64,000 nucleotides of DNA from Pomphorhynchus laevis (taxonomy: Eukaryota; Acanthocephala; Palaeacanthocephala; Echinorhynchida; Pomphorhynchidae), in the NCBI GenBank assembly GCA_012934845.2, contig WNNJ02001433.1:186001-250000 (forward strand). Reading direction: 5' to 3'. The position numbers and the translations under genes are program-made. Under the pieces are notes generated by a model, which was not told the origin of the DNA, did not search any database, and worked only from the letters and a program-made list of their open reading frames with translations. Positions 44,531 to 56,518 of the stretch are shown here, one piece after another (the stretch's first letter is position 1; every line of letters begins with the position of its first letter).

Positions 44531-44606
44531 TTTATTTAAGGAGAGTGAGACCATTCCGCGTGAATTTCTTGTAAAACATGTAAGCCAGACGCGAAAGAAT
44601 GACGAA

Positions 44607-44685
44607 TGCCGTTTCGTCATCACAATGACTCATCAGTGTCAGATCCCTCCCACTACTGGATGCAGAGGAGGACTGGCAGACGGCA
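44607..44685 (-). ncRNA. Type III hammerhead, F4 array 44 kb, unit 1
   Basis: TGCCGTC site pairs CGGCA (stem III), GUCAU/AUGAC (stem II), intact CUGAUGA and GAAA; one mismatch in stem I (UGCCAG with CUGACA). Confidence 0.82.
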
Positions 44686-44909
44686 ATCGACGAATGAATC
44701 ATGTGAATGATGTACTAGAAAATTTTCTAGTAACATCATAGAGTACTAAATCAGTACTACAGCTTCTCCAAAAAGGATCATTAGCAAAAGCACTGGCAAA
44801 CGCCAGCGCAGGTCTCTTTAATATCGGCAAACTTTTATTTAAAAAGAGTGAGACCATTCCGCGTGAATTTCTTGTAAAACATGTAAGCCAGACGCGAAAG
44901 AATGACGAA

Positions 44910-44988
44910 TGCCGTTTCGTCATCACAATGACTCATCAGTGTCAGATCCCTCCCACTACTGGATGCAGAGGAGGACTGGCAGACGGCA
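44910..44988 (-). ncRNA. Type III hammerhead, F4 array 44 kb, unit 2
   Basis: Same as unit 1, 303 bases on. Confidence 0.82.
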
Positions 44989-45450
44989 ATCGACGAATGA
45001 ATCATGTGAATGATGTACTAGAAAATTTTCTAGTAACATCATAGAGTACTAAATCAGTACTACAGCTTCTCCAAAAAGGATCATTAGCAAAAGCACTGGC
45101 AAACGCCAGCGCAGGTCTCTTTAATATCGGCAAACTTTTATTTAAAAAGAGTGAGACCATTCCGCGTGAATTTCTTGTAAAACATGTAAGCCAGACGCGA
45201 AAGAATGACGAATGCCGTTTCGTCATCACAATGACTCATTAGTGCCAGATCCCTCCCACTACTGGATGCCGTGGAGGACTGGTCTCACTCTCCTTAAATA
45301 AAAGTTAGCCGATATTAAAGAGACCTGCGCTGGCATTTGCCAGTGCTTTTGCTAATGATCCTTTTTGGTGAAGCTGTAGTACTGATTTAGTACACTATGG
45401 TGTTACTAGAAAATTTTCTAGTACATCATTCACATGATTCATTCGTCGAT

Positions 45451-45529
45451 TGCCGTCTGCCAGTCCTCCTCTGCATCCAGTAGTGGGAGGGATCTGACAC
45501 TGATGAGTCATTGTGATGACGAAACGGCA
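45451..45529 (+). ncRNA. Type III hammerhead, F4 array 44 kb, inverted unit
   Basis: Plus-strand copy with cleavage expected after the C at 45457; stems and core as in unit 1. Confidence 0.82.
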
Positions 45530-45689
45530 TTCGTCATTCTTTCGCGTCTGGCTTACATGTTTTGCTTTTCTATTATATTAAAATAATAATTTAGTATTCA
45601 TTCCTTTCCCTCAAGTCGCCTTTGACAACCAATAATAATTATGTCATTATTTTATATGATTGGATGTGTGACGGAAGGAAAATACACTA

Positions 45690-47250
45690 CAGGCATGCCG
45701 CAGCGAGAACGGGGCGATCTTAGACAAACAGTCGAGGATCGAGCGATTTCAAACAAAATTCTTCTCTTCATTTATGCCAAAATGTCGGAATAGAGCTCTC
45801 TTCAAGAGCGCTGTGTATTGATCGTAGCTAGTGATTTCAGAAGAAGCCTTATCTCATCGCTAATACACCCAACGTGGATAAGGGGAGAGACACTAATCTG
45901 CTTTGCTCTGGATTCACAATGCGTTCACTGTTTTTCGCCTTTATTCAGGCTTTATTGCTGGTAAAAAGGGATGCAAACAACCACAATCATACGATTGAGC
46001 GTGTGCATTAAAGACGATGACGTCGAAGTTCGCCGTTCAAATCGATTGATCTAAAGCCCGGAACATAATGTCTAAACGTGAACTTCTGTCGCTCAAGACT
46101 AACAATACGTCACTGTATTTCGCCTTTTTTCTTGCTTTATTGCTGGCAAACACGGATGCCGACCACCACAGGAATACGATTAAGCGTGTATATTAAAGAT
46201 GGTGACGTCGAAGTACGCCCGCACAAATCGATTGATCTGAAGTTTGGAACATATGATGTCTAAACGTGCACTTCTGTCGTGTGTAGTCGTCCGCGCCTCG
46301 AAATTAAATCCATCTGAATCATCAGTGAGCTCAGGTTCAACTCAAACCCTTTGACAAATGGTTTTAAGCTTCTGCGCGATCAAATCACGCACGATATTGC
46401 ACCAAATTAAAGGCAACACCCCTCGTTTGCAGAAAAAAGCATAGCTAATATTAACGCTATATTCACAAGTGCGGACGCTCTTACTCCAATCGGTAGGCGT
46501 CCAACCGTACCGGGTGCAGAATGCATCCATAAATTTATTGCAACTTAGGGAGAATTGTTTGTTTCTTACTAGTAGGGCGCTTAACCACGAGAGGGCGCTA
46601 TCCCTGGAGGCATGGGAGATGATTTGGGTTGTGACCAGATTAAGTCTAGCCACGCTTGACTGTAATCTATCGATACGCAATTGACCTTGCTATATAAAAC
46701 TCAAATGCATGACGCAATCTTGTATTTCCCGACAAAATTACTATCATCTGCGTACCATCTCGGAGTAACACCAGGAACCATTTTACGTATGTTTTCAATT
46801 AATAGAAGAGATGACATAGAGAAGATGGGCGTTGTAAGGGGATCCCTTGTGTGAAGCCCTTGTATGAATATATACTATTACCGTCAAGAGTAAGATGAAC
46901 CGATGATGTATATAGATTACTAAGCACAGTCGACAAGCGGATTTTTGACTAATCACATTAAAAGTGTTGAACACATTGACAGCAAATTCGCAACGTTGCA
47001 AACATTTGCGCAAAGAATGTGTCGCGTATTCGATCCTGTTCCTCTGCGAGGAGCTAATTGCTCAAATCCATGAAATATCTTTCAAATCTTCCCGAATTGA
47101 TCGCAATATCGCCTTACAGATGATGCGCCTTGCAACGTCACAAACGACAATCGATGGGATACAATTAGTCTGTTTTCAATAGTTTTTTCGCCAATCGACG
47201 AGTTTTAAACTCCAATCGGTCGGACATCACCAGTCTTTTTTCAAGATAAT
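45690..47250 (-). mobile_element. Decayed reverse-transcriptase element, unnamed family
   Basis: The minus strand shows, in several frames, an RT palm with a WYADD active site (near 46750), a thumb-like block SALSWLSALLVRNKQF, a CxxxG region and a C-terminal block with FDVTIFNIY. I recognise this order from abundant unnamed RT elements of corals, sponges and other invertebrates but cannot assign a clade. 45905-46075 and 46075-46265 are an internal tandem duplication. A fossil with many breaks. Confidence 0.55.
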
Positions 47251-49177
47251 TATTAATTATATACACAAATATAGCAAACATGTACCTGTAAATTTTATAA
47301 AGGACACCTCATTTCAATGTTTTACTTTGCTAATAATATGGGCATCGAATAACTACAGAAAATACATTCAAATAAAAATGTACAAAAAGCATAGAAAGAT
47401 GTAAAAAAAACATGCTAGAAATGTATTGTATTGCATTATATGTGATTAATTAAAATTAAAGATACATTTAAGGAAAAAAATATTTCTATATATAGATTAT
47501 TTGAGAGCAATTAAGTAAATATTAGTTAATGCTGGTTTTATAGAATGATATCAAGACTTATTTTTGACGAGTCTCCGTAATAGATCGTTTTCATAGCAAA
47601 TACTTATTTGCTATGAAAACTTAGCAAATAAGTATTTGCTATGAAAACGACCTATCACGGGGACTCATAAAAGAAACTATCTGTATCGCTTACTAATCTA
47701 ATCCAATGCGTGGAAACAAGTCGAACTGGCAGCTAAAACTTCCAATAACTGGCCATATCACATAAATGTCTAATAAGCACCGACGTCACATGGTAATATT
47801 ACATATTATATTTCTTTCGTAGTCGCTGGTATAAACAACAATATTTTTTATGTTTGCTTGAAAAAGACACTGTGTGTTGAAAGCTTGCAATAATAATAAA
47901 AAAACTTTCTTCGTGTCATGTATATAAAACCATCATTAAGTAATATGAAAAAAGACATGAATTCAAGTCTATAATTAAGTAAATTTATCAAATTTAAAAG
48001 AGTAGTAAGGTACTTTTAAATATATTGATTTCATTAAATTTGAAAAATATTGAACAGTACAATCTTATTTTATCTTTGAAACTGAAAAATCGGTGTTTAG
48101 ATAAAATCATAAACTAAGATGGCATGACATTTATCAATATCTTAAGGGTTTGATTGAAATCAGTGCAGCAGCATTTGAGATATAATTGTCAATAAAATAT
48201 ATTGATTTCATTATATTTGAAAATCAAGTTTCATCTTTGAAAATGAAAAATTGGTGTTTAGACAAAATAATTATAGTCCATTGCTATTAAAATGGGCATA
48301 TTTAAATTTATGTATGTTATAAAATACGTAAACTCAGTCATCTGATATGATTTCGTGGTAATTATATCATGATTTTTCACAGAATGAAGTTTATTTGATA
48401 ATAAATAAATATTTTCTTTATTTGAAAGATGGCAGATTTCTTAGTTATCAAAACTCAATCACAAAAAGTCAGCACAAAAAAATATTAAATTATTACATAT
48501 TAGTTGTTGATATTAAACCATGATTCAAGGAAATTTGAATTTTGGAAATTTTTTGCAACTTTTGATTTGCTTGAATTCGTTTATCGAGGTTTATTGATTG
48601 ATTTATATGTAATCTGGTATCGCATGCCAGCCACAGAACGAACGTTTTTACTTATTTTTTATTTTATATAATACAGTTTGTGCTTAAAATGAATCCAATT
48701 TTTTATAATAAGGAATTTGATAATTCAATATAATGAAAATTTTATCGTAACTCATTACGTAACTCATTAATCTTTTATCAAATCTTATCGTAACTAATTG
48801 CAGTTTTAATTAATCTTTTAATGTAATCTTATGTTTCTAACTTGTAAACCAAAAAATATAATATTGCGTAATATTATAATATTAATATTATAATATAATA
48901 TTGTAATATTATATATAATATACATATTATAATATTTTACATATTAGAATATTGATCTATTAGATAAGAGATTTTAGATAATAGAAGTTTATCAGAAAAA
49001 TAAAAAGATTGCACACAATATTTTGTGTAATTTGATAAGACTTATTTTTGACAATATTTCTAAAAATACAGAAAAATTAAAATATCCAGTATGGCATTCT
49101 TCTGTGGAAAATTATAAGCGCTCATTTTGACAATTAGAGACAATTAAAAGTAACTTAAGTTTTACTTTGCAAATTAA
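47251..49177. other. Intergenic, AT-rich, with small repeats
   Basis: Holds a near-perfect palindrome (47569-47667), a direct repeat pair (about 48019-48114 and 48197-48275) and a PLE-tail (F3) piece at 48315-48400. No gene recognised. Confidence 0.45.
47569..47667. repeat. Fold-back palindrome, about 99 bp
   Basis: Arms of about 44 bases (GAGTCTCCGTAATAGATCG... and ...CGACCTATCACGGGGACTC) with inner CATAGCAAATACTTATTTGC. Only a few mismatches. Could be a tiny MITE-like element or a structured RNA. Confidence 0.75.
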
Positions 49178-49690
49178 ATGAAATTAAAAATCAATAATGA
49201 AGCTCATCAATACGCGGTGGACAAGTTTAGCGATGAACAATTGGAAGAGTATAGGGATGTGTTTCGCATTTTCGACAAAGATGATGATGGTGTCATTACG
49301 ATAGCAGAAATGATGAGTCTATTACGAAGTTTGGGACAAAGTCCTCGAGAAAGTGAGGTTAAAGAATTATTCTACGGCTCAGATTCGCAACGTGCTTTTA
49401 CAATTGATTTCCCTGAATTCATATACTTCATATCTAAGCATTTAGAGAAAACAGATTTTACTCGTGAGATTCGAGAAGCATTTAATGCTTTCGATGTTGA
49501 TAATGACGGACTGCTATCTATAGATGACCTACAAACAACTGTTAATGATAATCCAGACCATATTGATTTAAAAACATCTGACATTGATTTGCTAATTAAG
49601 AATACAAATCCGTCTGAAGATGGTAAGGTTAATTTTGAAAATTTTAGAAATGTTATATACGATCAAATGAAATCTACGGATAAAAGGTGA
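49178..49690 (+). CDS. Calmodulin-like EF-hand protein (intronless)
   Basis: 170 residues, complete from ATG to TGA in one exon. Four EF-hand positions in two pairs, as in calmodulin and troponin C. EF1 loop (33-44, DKDDDGVITIAE) has all calcium ligands; EF3 loop (106-117, DVDNDGLLSIDD) is good but ends in Asp instead of Glu; EF2 (about 67-78) and EF4 (about 143-154) lack key acidic ligands, so two sites likely bind calcium. It has about 20 extra N-terminal residues relative to calmodulin. The lack of introns suggests a retrogene or a fast-evolving lineage-specific paralogue. No neighbour suggests its role. AATAAA at 49936-49941 is a possible poly(A) signal. No TATA box seen. Confidence 0.85.
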   Translation: MKLKINNEAHQYAVDKFSDEQLEEYRDVFRIFDKDDDGVITIAEMMSLLRSLGQSPRESEVKELFYGSDSQRAFTIDFPEFIYFISKHLEKTDFTREIREAFNAFDVDNDGLLSIDDLQTTVNDNPDHIDLKTSDIDLLIKNTNPSEDGKVNFENFRNVIYDQMKSTDKR

Positions 49691-49935
49691 ATTTCAAATA
49701 GAATTAGTCAATCACGATTTTACATTTTTAAATATTGGAAAATATGTTGTAACGAATTTAATGTCGTAACTATTTTGGAAAAATTAAAGATGAATTTTTA
49801 TCGATGTTGTTTGTATGAGTGCAGGAAAATATGGTTTTCTAATCTAGTTATGTTTTGAAAATATCAAAAGAAAAGCTGAATTTCGATTGAAAATCGCTGT
49901 TATCTTAATTTTATAATCAATTTTCATCTTATTCA

Positions 49936-49941
49936 AATAAA
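49936..49941 (+). terminator. Poly(A) signal AATAAA after the EF-hand gene
   Basis: AATAAA about 245 bases after the stop codon. Confidence 0.4.
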
Positions 49942-50400
49942 TATACTTTATTTCTAAAGCATCGAAATGTCATGAATTCAAAAAAATTGAGCCAAATAAA
50001 AATTATATTTTAAACTATAGAGAATCGGGAAAAATGATAATTTACGAAATTTAAAGAAAATATTGATTCTTTCAAACAGATTTTTGTAATGCTGTTGTAC
50101 ACAACAGCATTACAATGTTCGATACGATGTTGTATTGAACATATTTTTTATTTTTTTATTAAAAAATAAAAAATAAAGTTATGAGTAAGTAGCTCGAACA
50201 TATTTTTTATTTTTTTATTAAAAAATAAAAAATAAAATTATAAGTAAATTTTTATTTTTAAATTTAAATGTGAAATTTAATTTTAATAATTTTATTAGCT
50301 CCAACATGTTGTCTACAAATTATTATATGTTTTTCTTCTAATCCAATTATATTTTGAAAATATCACAACTGTGTACAACAACATTACATTCATTATTTTG
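49942..50400. repeat. Palindromes and AT tandem repeat
   Basis: 50086-50113 is a perfect 13-bp-arm hairpin (GTAATGCTGTTGT and its complement, loop AC). 50138-50180 and 50198-50240 are two copies of a self-complementary T/A-rich unit. No gene. Confidence 0.8.
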
Positions 50401-50759
50401 CGTTGTCGAGTCGATTCCGATTTTGCATCGCAAATTACGTATACACTCTTGCTAAATCTTATGAGATTTGAATGCCTTCTTTCTTACAATCTGTTTCAGC
50501 ACGTAGTCAGTAGCTGCAAAAAATCAATTGATTAAAACAAGCTTTTTCGAAACGTTCGATTCGCTCAGCATATCTCGCGTACTTTGTGCGTGTTATAAGA
50601 AATGTGAATTTGGATTACCATCAGAATACTAAGGAGCATGATGATTAAAAATATATACATCCATTAAAGATCGACCCGTTTGGTTCTATATAGTCCATAA
50701 CACTCAATATCTAGTCGCTCTCCTTGTTCCTTATTCTTCGTTGATTTTTCAAATACTAC

Positions 50760-52060
50760 ACTCGGGGATATTTTGATAAGCAATGGATCTCGTGCGGATG
50801 TGAGGGTTAGCCTATTTAGCTTAACTGTAATCAAGTCACACTTGTGTTGTTACGTATTGATGGTACACAACTTATTTGACAAGACTGTGCGTGCGACATT
50901 TCAAAGTTATTTCAACATAGATACATTGAAGGTGCATTTGGAGGTGTATGACCATATCTTGCTGTACAGAGACATGAAATTCGTTTCTAGACAAGGCAAA
51001 TCGACGATGTTCGAATGCTCTTACAGACAACCAGTTGATGCTCCCTTCATTGTCGCGTGCAAGATTTTTGATCAGATCTTCATTGCGAAGTTTTAAAGCA
51101 TCAGAAATGATACTACACAAACGAATCGGACATTTTAATTCAAGCTCAGGACTAGTATCCGGCAGTAATATATCAAGCGCCTTAAATCGAAGGGGTAAAT
51201 GAATAACGTCAATACGAAAGTAAGGGAGTTAAATTTTAAACAATATCGTAATAACTTCTTTGACAATGAAATTTGAAAGTGCTCTAAACTGGATATTTTT
51301 ACTGTGCACATTCGTCGAACAAATCGCCATTTAAATTAAATTTTAGCGTACATGCTTTGTAAACAGGGTAAGGATTTTCATTTGATACTGAAATAAGATT
51401 TCTAAGGCGTTTCGCCACTTATCTATCTTTCTTGTCAGAAATTGAGTCATAAATAATTTGGTACCAATTGATGATCCAAGAAGCTTCATTCCCTCACAAG
51501 TTATTTGCAACTTGTGATGTTCAAATAACGAACGTGTATAATCCTCATTATCTTTGTTTGCTAAGATTTGCAATTTTTCTTCGTTTAGGAAGAAGCCATA
51601 CTTTAGACATATGGACCGATGTCCAGTATACAGTATCATATGTCTAAGAGTGCACAAAAATTACCGATAATATGCGCGACATTCGCATACAATCTATGCG
51701 TTGCTTTCGAAAAACGTTCCTTCAATGTCCTTATAATTGGTGTAGACGCTATCGCAAATGCTAGCATAGCTGAAGATTGCCTTAGTAAACCCACCGTTGA
51801 TATGATTGCATCATCTATACTGTCAGTATAGTTGAGCTCGAATGTTGTGCAACTTTTCGGAAAATGATGGACATATCTTGTCGGCATTTTTAAACACTAC
51901 TGCGATACTTATTGTTTTGAACGCATTTGATGCATTCAATTTAAGAACACAGTTTTCTGGGCTTTATTCACCATTACATATGCAAATTGTTCAGTATTGA
52001 AATCGGCAAAGTGAGTGCCGATTTTATATGATGCTGATAATTCTCTGAACCAATTCCTAA
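50760..52060 (-). mobile_element. Second decayed copy of the unnamed RT family
   Basis: Minus-strand pieces: KYGFFLNEEKLQILANK, then ITCEGMKLLGSSIGTKLF and FLTRKIDKWRNALEIL (RT thumb region, 51343-51640), then SINWLSVRAFEHRRFALSRN (50900-51050), which corresponds to the SALSWLSALLV block of the copy at 45.7-47.3 kb. A fossil with many breaks. Confidence 0.55.
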
Positions 52061-52430
52061 GAGCACATTTATATAACATTTACATATAATTTATGTAATT
52101 AATTCCATAAATTAATTATTTACATTAACATGCATTTACATGCATATGTGACTAGATTAGATTAGATCCAACAAAATTTTCAGGCTCATGCATCTGGTTA
52201 AAATGGCATGACTCAGGCAAGGTAGATTCCAGTTGTAGTAAGTAGGTAACCGGTAATTCAGTAGAATGCTAATGTAAAATAGAATTTATGATATTATCCC
52301 CCAATAACATAAATTGTTGATAATTGTTCATCTCTTGATACCTAAAAAGGACTCATACAGACTGATATATGACGGGAGAATATAAAGTGGATGCAAAACT
52401 TCAGACTTCTATCTTCCTTCCATATATCAT
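52061..52430. other. Intergenic, nothing recognised
   Basis: No feature seen. Confidence 0.3.
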
Positions 52431-52439
52431 GTTCTGAAC

Positions 52440-54518
52440 AAAGAACATCTATTGTGCAAAGGATCGTACGTAAAAATTGACTTCAAGTCAATGTTTTATG
52501 CCCGTCCGATAGGATAAAAACTGCTTTAGAATACAATGGTATTTATTATCATTATAAGGTAGTTCCTTTCGATGCCACTTCGGAGCCACTTTTTGCACAA
52601 ATGATAGGCAATGCCATAACTCATTTTGCTCGTAAGCAGGTGGTCAAAGCTTGGACTCATATCGACGATCTGATCATATCGCATAACTCCAAAGCAAAAC
52701 TTGCTTGGGCGGTACACAAGTATCTGGAACTCTTCTGAGTGGGGAAACTCTCTCCTAATCAAGAAAAATGCATGCTTAGACAACGCAGAAATATTATGTT
52801 TATCGATGGTCACTGGTCTAAATCAGGGGTTCAGATTATCTCAGATGCGCAATCTCGTTTTCGCTAGACAGTAGCGTTTCTTAGAATTCTGAAACATGCG
52901 ATTAATGGTCGCCAGATGATGCGTTTTGAGGGGATTGGTAAATTATTACCTGCGCTTCTTTTCCACAGCGCACAAACTCTTGTACCAGGATGAACCGTGA
53001 TAGTTTTGGTTTCTTGAGTGGCTTATTGATATGCAACCTATGACACTGCCTAGGTTAACTCGAATATCCAATGAAAATATCCTTGTGGATGCCACACAAT
53101 CCCAAACGGGATAGTTGATCCGGAAGGGGATTGTTTTACATATTACTTACCATATGACATTCCCATTTTCGAGCAGAGTAATTGGCAGGCTAGTATAAGC
53201 ATCGCCTATGCCCAGACTTCGAGATACGCTAGATCACACAAGGTGACTTTCGCAATGAAAACCAGCTACGCAATCATTTTTTCATGACTCCCAATTTCAT
53301 TCACCCTGACTACTAACGGTATCATTGCCAAGGCCGTTTTTGTTTTACCCGCTTTCTGCTACATACTTGTAGCCCCAGTATCATCAGAAGACTGAGTACC
53401 AACTGTTATTTCTGAAATTTCACTTATCCGGGATTGGGTAGATACACAAAATTTATTAATCATGACAATACCGCCAGCTCAAGTTTAAATTGATCATCAC
53501 GGATACTTGCTCGAGATGCGAGTAACATTAGAGCAAATACTGCAACAGTGCGTGCAAGCCACGACAAGCTTGGACATCGGATGGATGAGATTAAACGTTC
53601 CTTCCATAATACGACTCATGAGAAATCAGGAGTTAATATCTAGGATCATTTCTCAGCAAACGAAATAAAGGATATGTGTACTATCGACACAGCATTCCAG
53701 AATAATGGCGCTAAGCGCAGGATACGCACGAATTACTGGCTTACGCAAAATTCTTAAAGATGATTCAAGATGGCGACCTGGAGTCCGCAGCCAACAAGAA
53801 TTGGTTTAATTTCCTTATTAAACGAATCATCACAATTTATATAGCTGTAGCGTATGGTGACATAAGTTGTGCTACAATTACCAAGAGCAACGAGAATACA
53901 AGCAGGTTATACATAAGAATCGGTCTGGATTTAAACCGAACTGCCGTTACACTGCCCTTTGCACCTGTGTTTAAGAACGCATCACCTGCAACCAGGAAAC
54001 GTAACCAATGCGGACCCCAATAGCGCAAGTTCCACAACAGTAAGCGCTAATATATCATCTTGATATAAGGTGGCTATTTGATATTTTTATATAAAAAGAA
54101 AATGTTTTCTTCTTATCTTCATTTTTTGGGATGTAAGATAGCTTTCTCTTCAAGGGGATGATGCCATCCCCTTGAAGAGAAGGACTTTAACCCTTCAAGT
54201 GTTAAAGTCAGATGAATTTATGGAAATTATAAACTGAGTCCATCTTGGGGTCTGATCTAGATCAACCTGCGTTTTGTAAAAGCACGGCAATGAGTGGAAG
54301 TTTTTTTCCTAGGACTTAGAATCTTAAATGAGTCAAATTTCGAAAGAAGAAGAAAAGTTGGTACTCAGCCTTATGATGAGTCCGGGGCTACCAATATGTG
54401 ACAGAAGGCGGGCGAAACGAAAACTGCTCTGACAATGATGCCTTTAGTCGTCAAGGTGTATGAAATTGGAAGTCATAAAAGAAGGATTCTGTAGCTGGTT
54501 TTCAATGCGAAAGTCATA
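52440..54518 (+). mobile_element. Fossil retroelement with inverted arms, possibly DIRS-like
   Basis: 52440-53260 in plus-strand frames shows reverse-transcriptase-like text (IDFKSMFY, WTHIDDLIISHNSKAKLA) and a following stretch that may be RNase H. 53243-53435 and 54325-54518 are inverted arms of about 193 bases sharing the F7 sequence also found at 12430-12690. Inverted ends plus this RT would fit DIRS-type elements, but no tyrosine recombinase is seen, so the class is an inference. Many breaks. Confidence 0.4.
54145..54209. repeat. Two adjacent strong hairpins
   Basis: 54145-54180 is a perfect stem (TCTCTTCAAGGGGATG and its complement, tiny loop); 54183-54209 is a second (GACTTTAAC and GTTAAAGTC around CCTTCAAGT). 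They lie just inside the right inverted arm of the fossil above. Confidence 0.85.
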
Positions 54519-55866
54519 TTGTGATTTCCGTATTGAAAGTCAATGCGAAAGTAAACAGCATGGTTTAATGTCTAGAAATAAAATTTGTGTTGCTGTTTTG
54601 AGCATTTAAACAATTAAACTTATAGTTGCTATTTAAATTCAATACTTTCAACATACCTGTAGATTCATCAAACGTTGCATATCATTCCAAATTTCCTGTT
54701 AAATATGAGTTTATTTAATTACTAATTATTTTATTTTTATTCATCATTATTTTTAATTTATAAATAATTTAATATACGTAATCTCAGTTACCTGATCTGA
54801 TTTGTCACTCATTTTGAAAGTGCGCAAAGACTTACATGTTGCATTTGCGACTTTCTCAGAAGTAGGCAATGGGCTAATCGATTTTCTGTATGTTCGAGCA
54901 TTTCTAATTTAATTCAATTACTATAAACCAACAATTTTATAAAATAATTATTCGATTTAAACTAATTATTACAAGCAGTTAAGATCATCAACATCACTTT
55001 AGATAAAAGACTACGTAGTTTTTATTATAAATTTATTAATATTTCCAATTAACTAAGGATATGTAGTTCGTATTATAAATTATTTTAATGAACATAGCTT
55101 GTAACTAAGCTGCAAGATCACACATTTGGAATTGTTTTTGGAGTTTTAACTGCACGAAATCTTCAAATATCATTTGCATAGAAATTTAAATTTAAGATTT
55201 AATGTCATTGCTTATGACATTAGATGATATTTTTAAATTACCAAATACTCGAGTAAGTGATTTATTGGTACATTCCGACCATTTAAACATTTACATTACG
55301 CAGATATAATCATATAATTCATAGACTTCGTTTGCTAACTGTCGATTCCCTGAATTTTAGATCTATGAGATAATTATTTCTTTTAACACAATCAATTCCT
55401 TCACGACAATAACAAAATGACTATTTAATAGGGTTTTGTCAACTCCAGAGCTGCAATGTCTGTCAAAATAAGATACAAACCAGACAACATGATAGCAACA
55501 CCAGAAGCAAAACAAGAAATCCTTATCTCGTGACAAATATATTGAATACGTTTTCCGTTCGTCGCAAACTTCATAAAAATACACCTTTCGCTTTTCCTCC
55601 TCCTCTTAGCATTATTATTAATATTAGTAGTGAAAAGTAAAGATGAATTTAACAATTTTTATAACAAATTGCGACGATTAATACGAAATAAAGATGACAT
55701 ATCTAACAAAATCTTGTTTTTATTAATTGGATGCACACAAATTATCAATTTTGGCATGGTTCCATCATTGTAAACATTTGCAAACAATTAGTAATTCCAA
55801 AATAACGTTAGCCAATGAAATCTATTCATTTCACATATTTGCAATATACAGTGGTGGACTTGTCAG
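54519..55866. other. Intergenic, with one PLE-tail piece
   Basis: About 54700-54815 matches the F3 tail (TACGTAATCTCAGTTACCTGATCTG). The rest is AT-rich without recognised genes. Confidence 0.4.
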
Positions 55867-55873
55867 TATATAA
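55867..55873 (+). promoter_or_regulatory. Possible TATA box of the forkhead gene
   Basis: TATATAA, 64 bases before the forkhead start codon. Confidence 0.45.
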
Positions 55874-55936
55874 CATTACAATTCCAAAAGGATTTTAAGA
55901 TAATCCCCTTCGTATCTCAACAAATTCAGTGATACA

Positions 55937-56518
55937 ATGTTTGTTGGTCCTTTCTCGATAAGGGCTATGATTTCAACAAGTCATGCCAAATGGGATAATG
56001 AGCGTCACGACAACGTTAATGATGTCATTACAGATCAATTTCTAGCAAGTAAAGAACTACCGAAATCCGTTAAGCCACAATTTAGCTATAATTCATTGAT
56101 TATCATGGCAATTCGGAGTAGTCCATATGGTAGGATGACGTTAAGCCAAATATATGAATATATTAAGAACCAATTCCCATACTATAAGAAATGTCAAATC
56201 GGTTGGCAGAATTCAATTCGCCACAATTTAAGCTTAAACCGAAACTTTATTAAAGTTCCTAGATTTTTAGATGATCCTGGAAAAGGCAGCTATTGGATGA
56301 TCGATCCTAGATTTGAACATGAACAGATTACGTCAGGATATTGCCACTGGAGACTAAGAAGAAAGCTTACAAAGAATCGATTGTTAACGCCATACTCAAT
56401 GAAGTACGTTTTCCTACACAACTTAAATTACCATCCCTATAGAATTGTGCCAACTCTACCGAAAAGCGATATGATTTCAGCTGATCGTAATATTTATCAA
56501 AGTAATTTCAGCTTTTAA
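55937..56518 (+). CDS. Forkhead transcription factor, FoxG/sloppy-paired-like
   Basis: 193 residues in one exon. A complete forkhead DNA-binding domain spans about 46-143: [18 protein letters not shown] (wing and helix 1), helix 3 recognition motif [12 protein letters not shown] (90-101), then [20 protein letters not shown] and a basic RLRRK tail. KVPR..DDPGKG.YWM.DP followed by a basic LRRR-like tail is the FoxG/sloppy-paired signature; those genes act as nuclear repressors in head and segment patterning and are often intronless. The protein is short: about 45 residues before and 50 after the domain, with no clear Groucho-binding motif. A second Met at residue 11 could be the start. The domain is divergent in helices 1 and 2, so it may be a derived paralogue. 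Confidence 0.88.
   Translation: MFVGPFSIRAMISTSHAKWDNERHDNVNDVITDQFLASKELPKSVKPQFSYNSLIIMAIRSSPYGRMTLSQIYEYIKNQFPYYKKCQIGWQNSIRHNLSLNRNFIKVPRFLDDPGKGSYWMIDPRFEHEQITSGYCHWRLRRKLTKNRLLTPYSMKYVFLHNLNYHPYRIVPTLPKSDMISADRNIYQSNFSF

Larger units (their letters stand above)
44537..45570. mobile_element. Retrozyme-like array, 303-bp units with a head-to-head junction (family F4)
   Basis: Three minus-orientation units (44537 to about 45280, period 303 bp, units 1 and 2 virtually identical) meet one plus-orientation unit (about 45283-45570) at GGTCTCACTCTCC. GCTTTT occurs at both outer borders (about 44526 and 45563) and might be a target duplication. Confidence 0.78.

Noticed and set aside
44699-45229. 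Identical 75-codon open frames (MMTKRHSSFF...) 303 bases apart
   Set aside because: They are translations of the F4 hammerhead repeat; the same text recurs at 58001 for the same reason.
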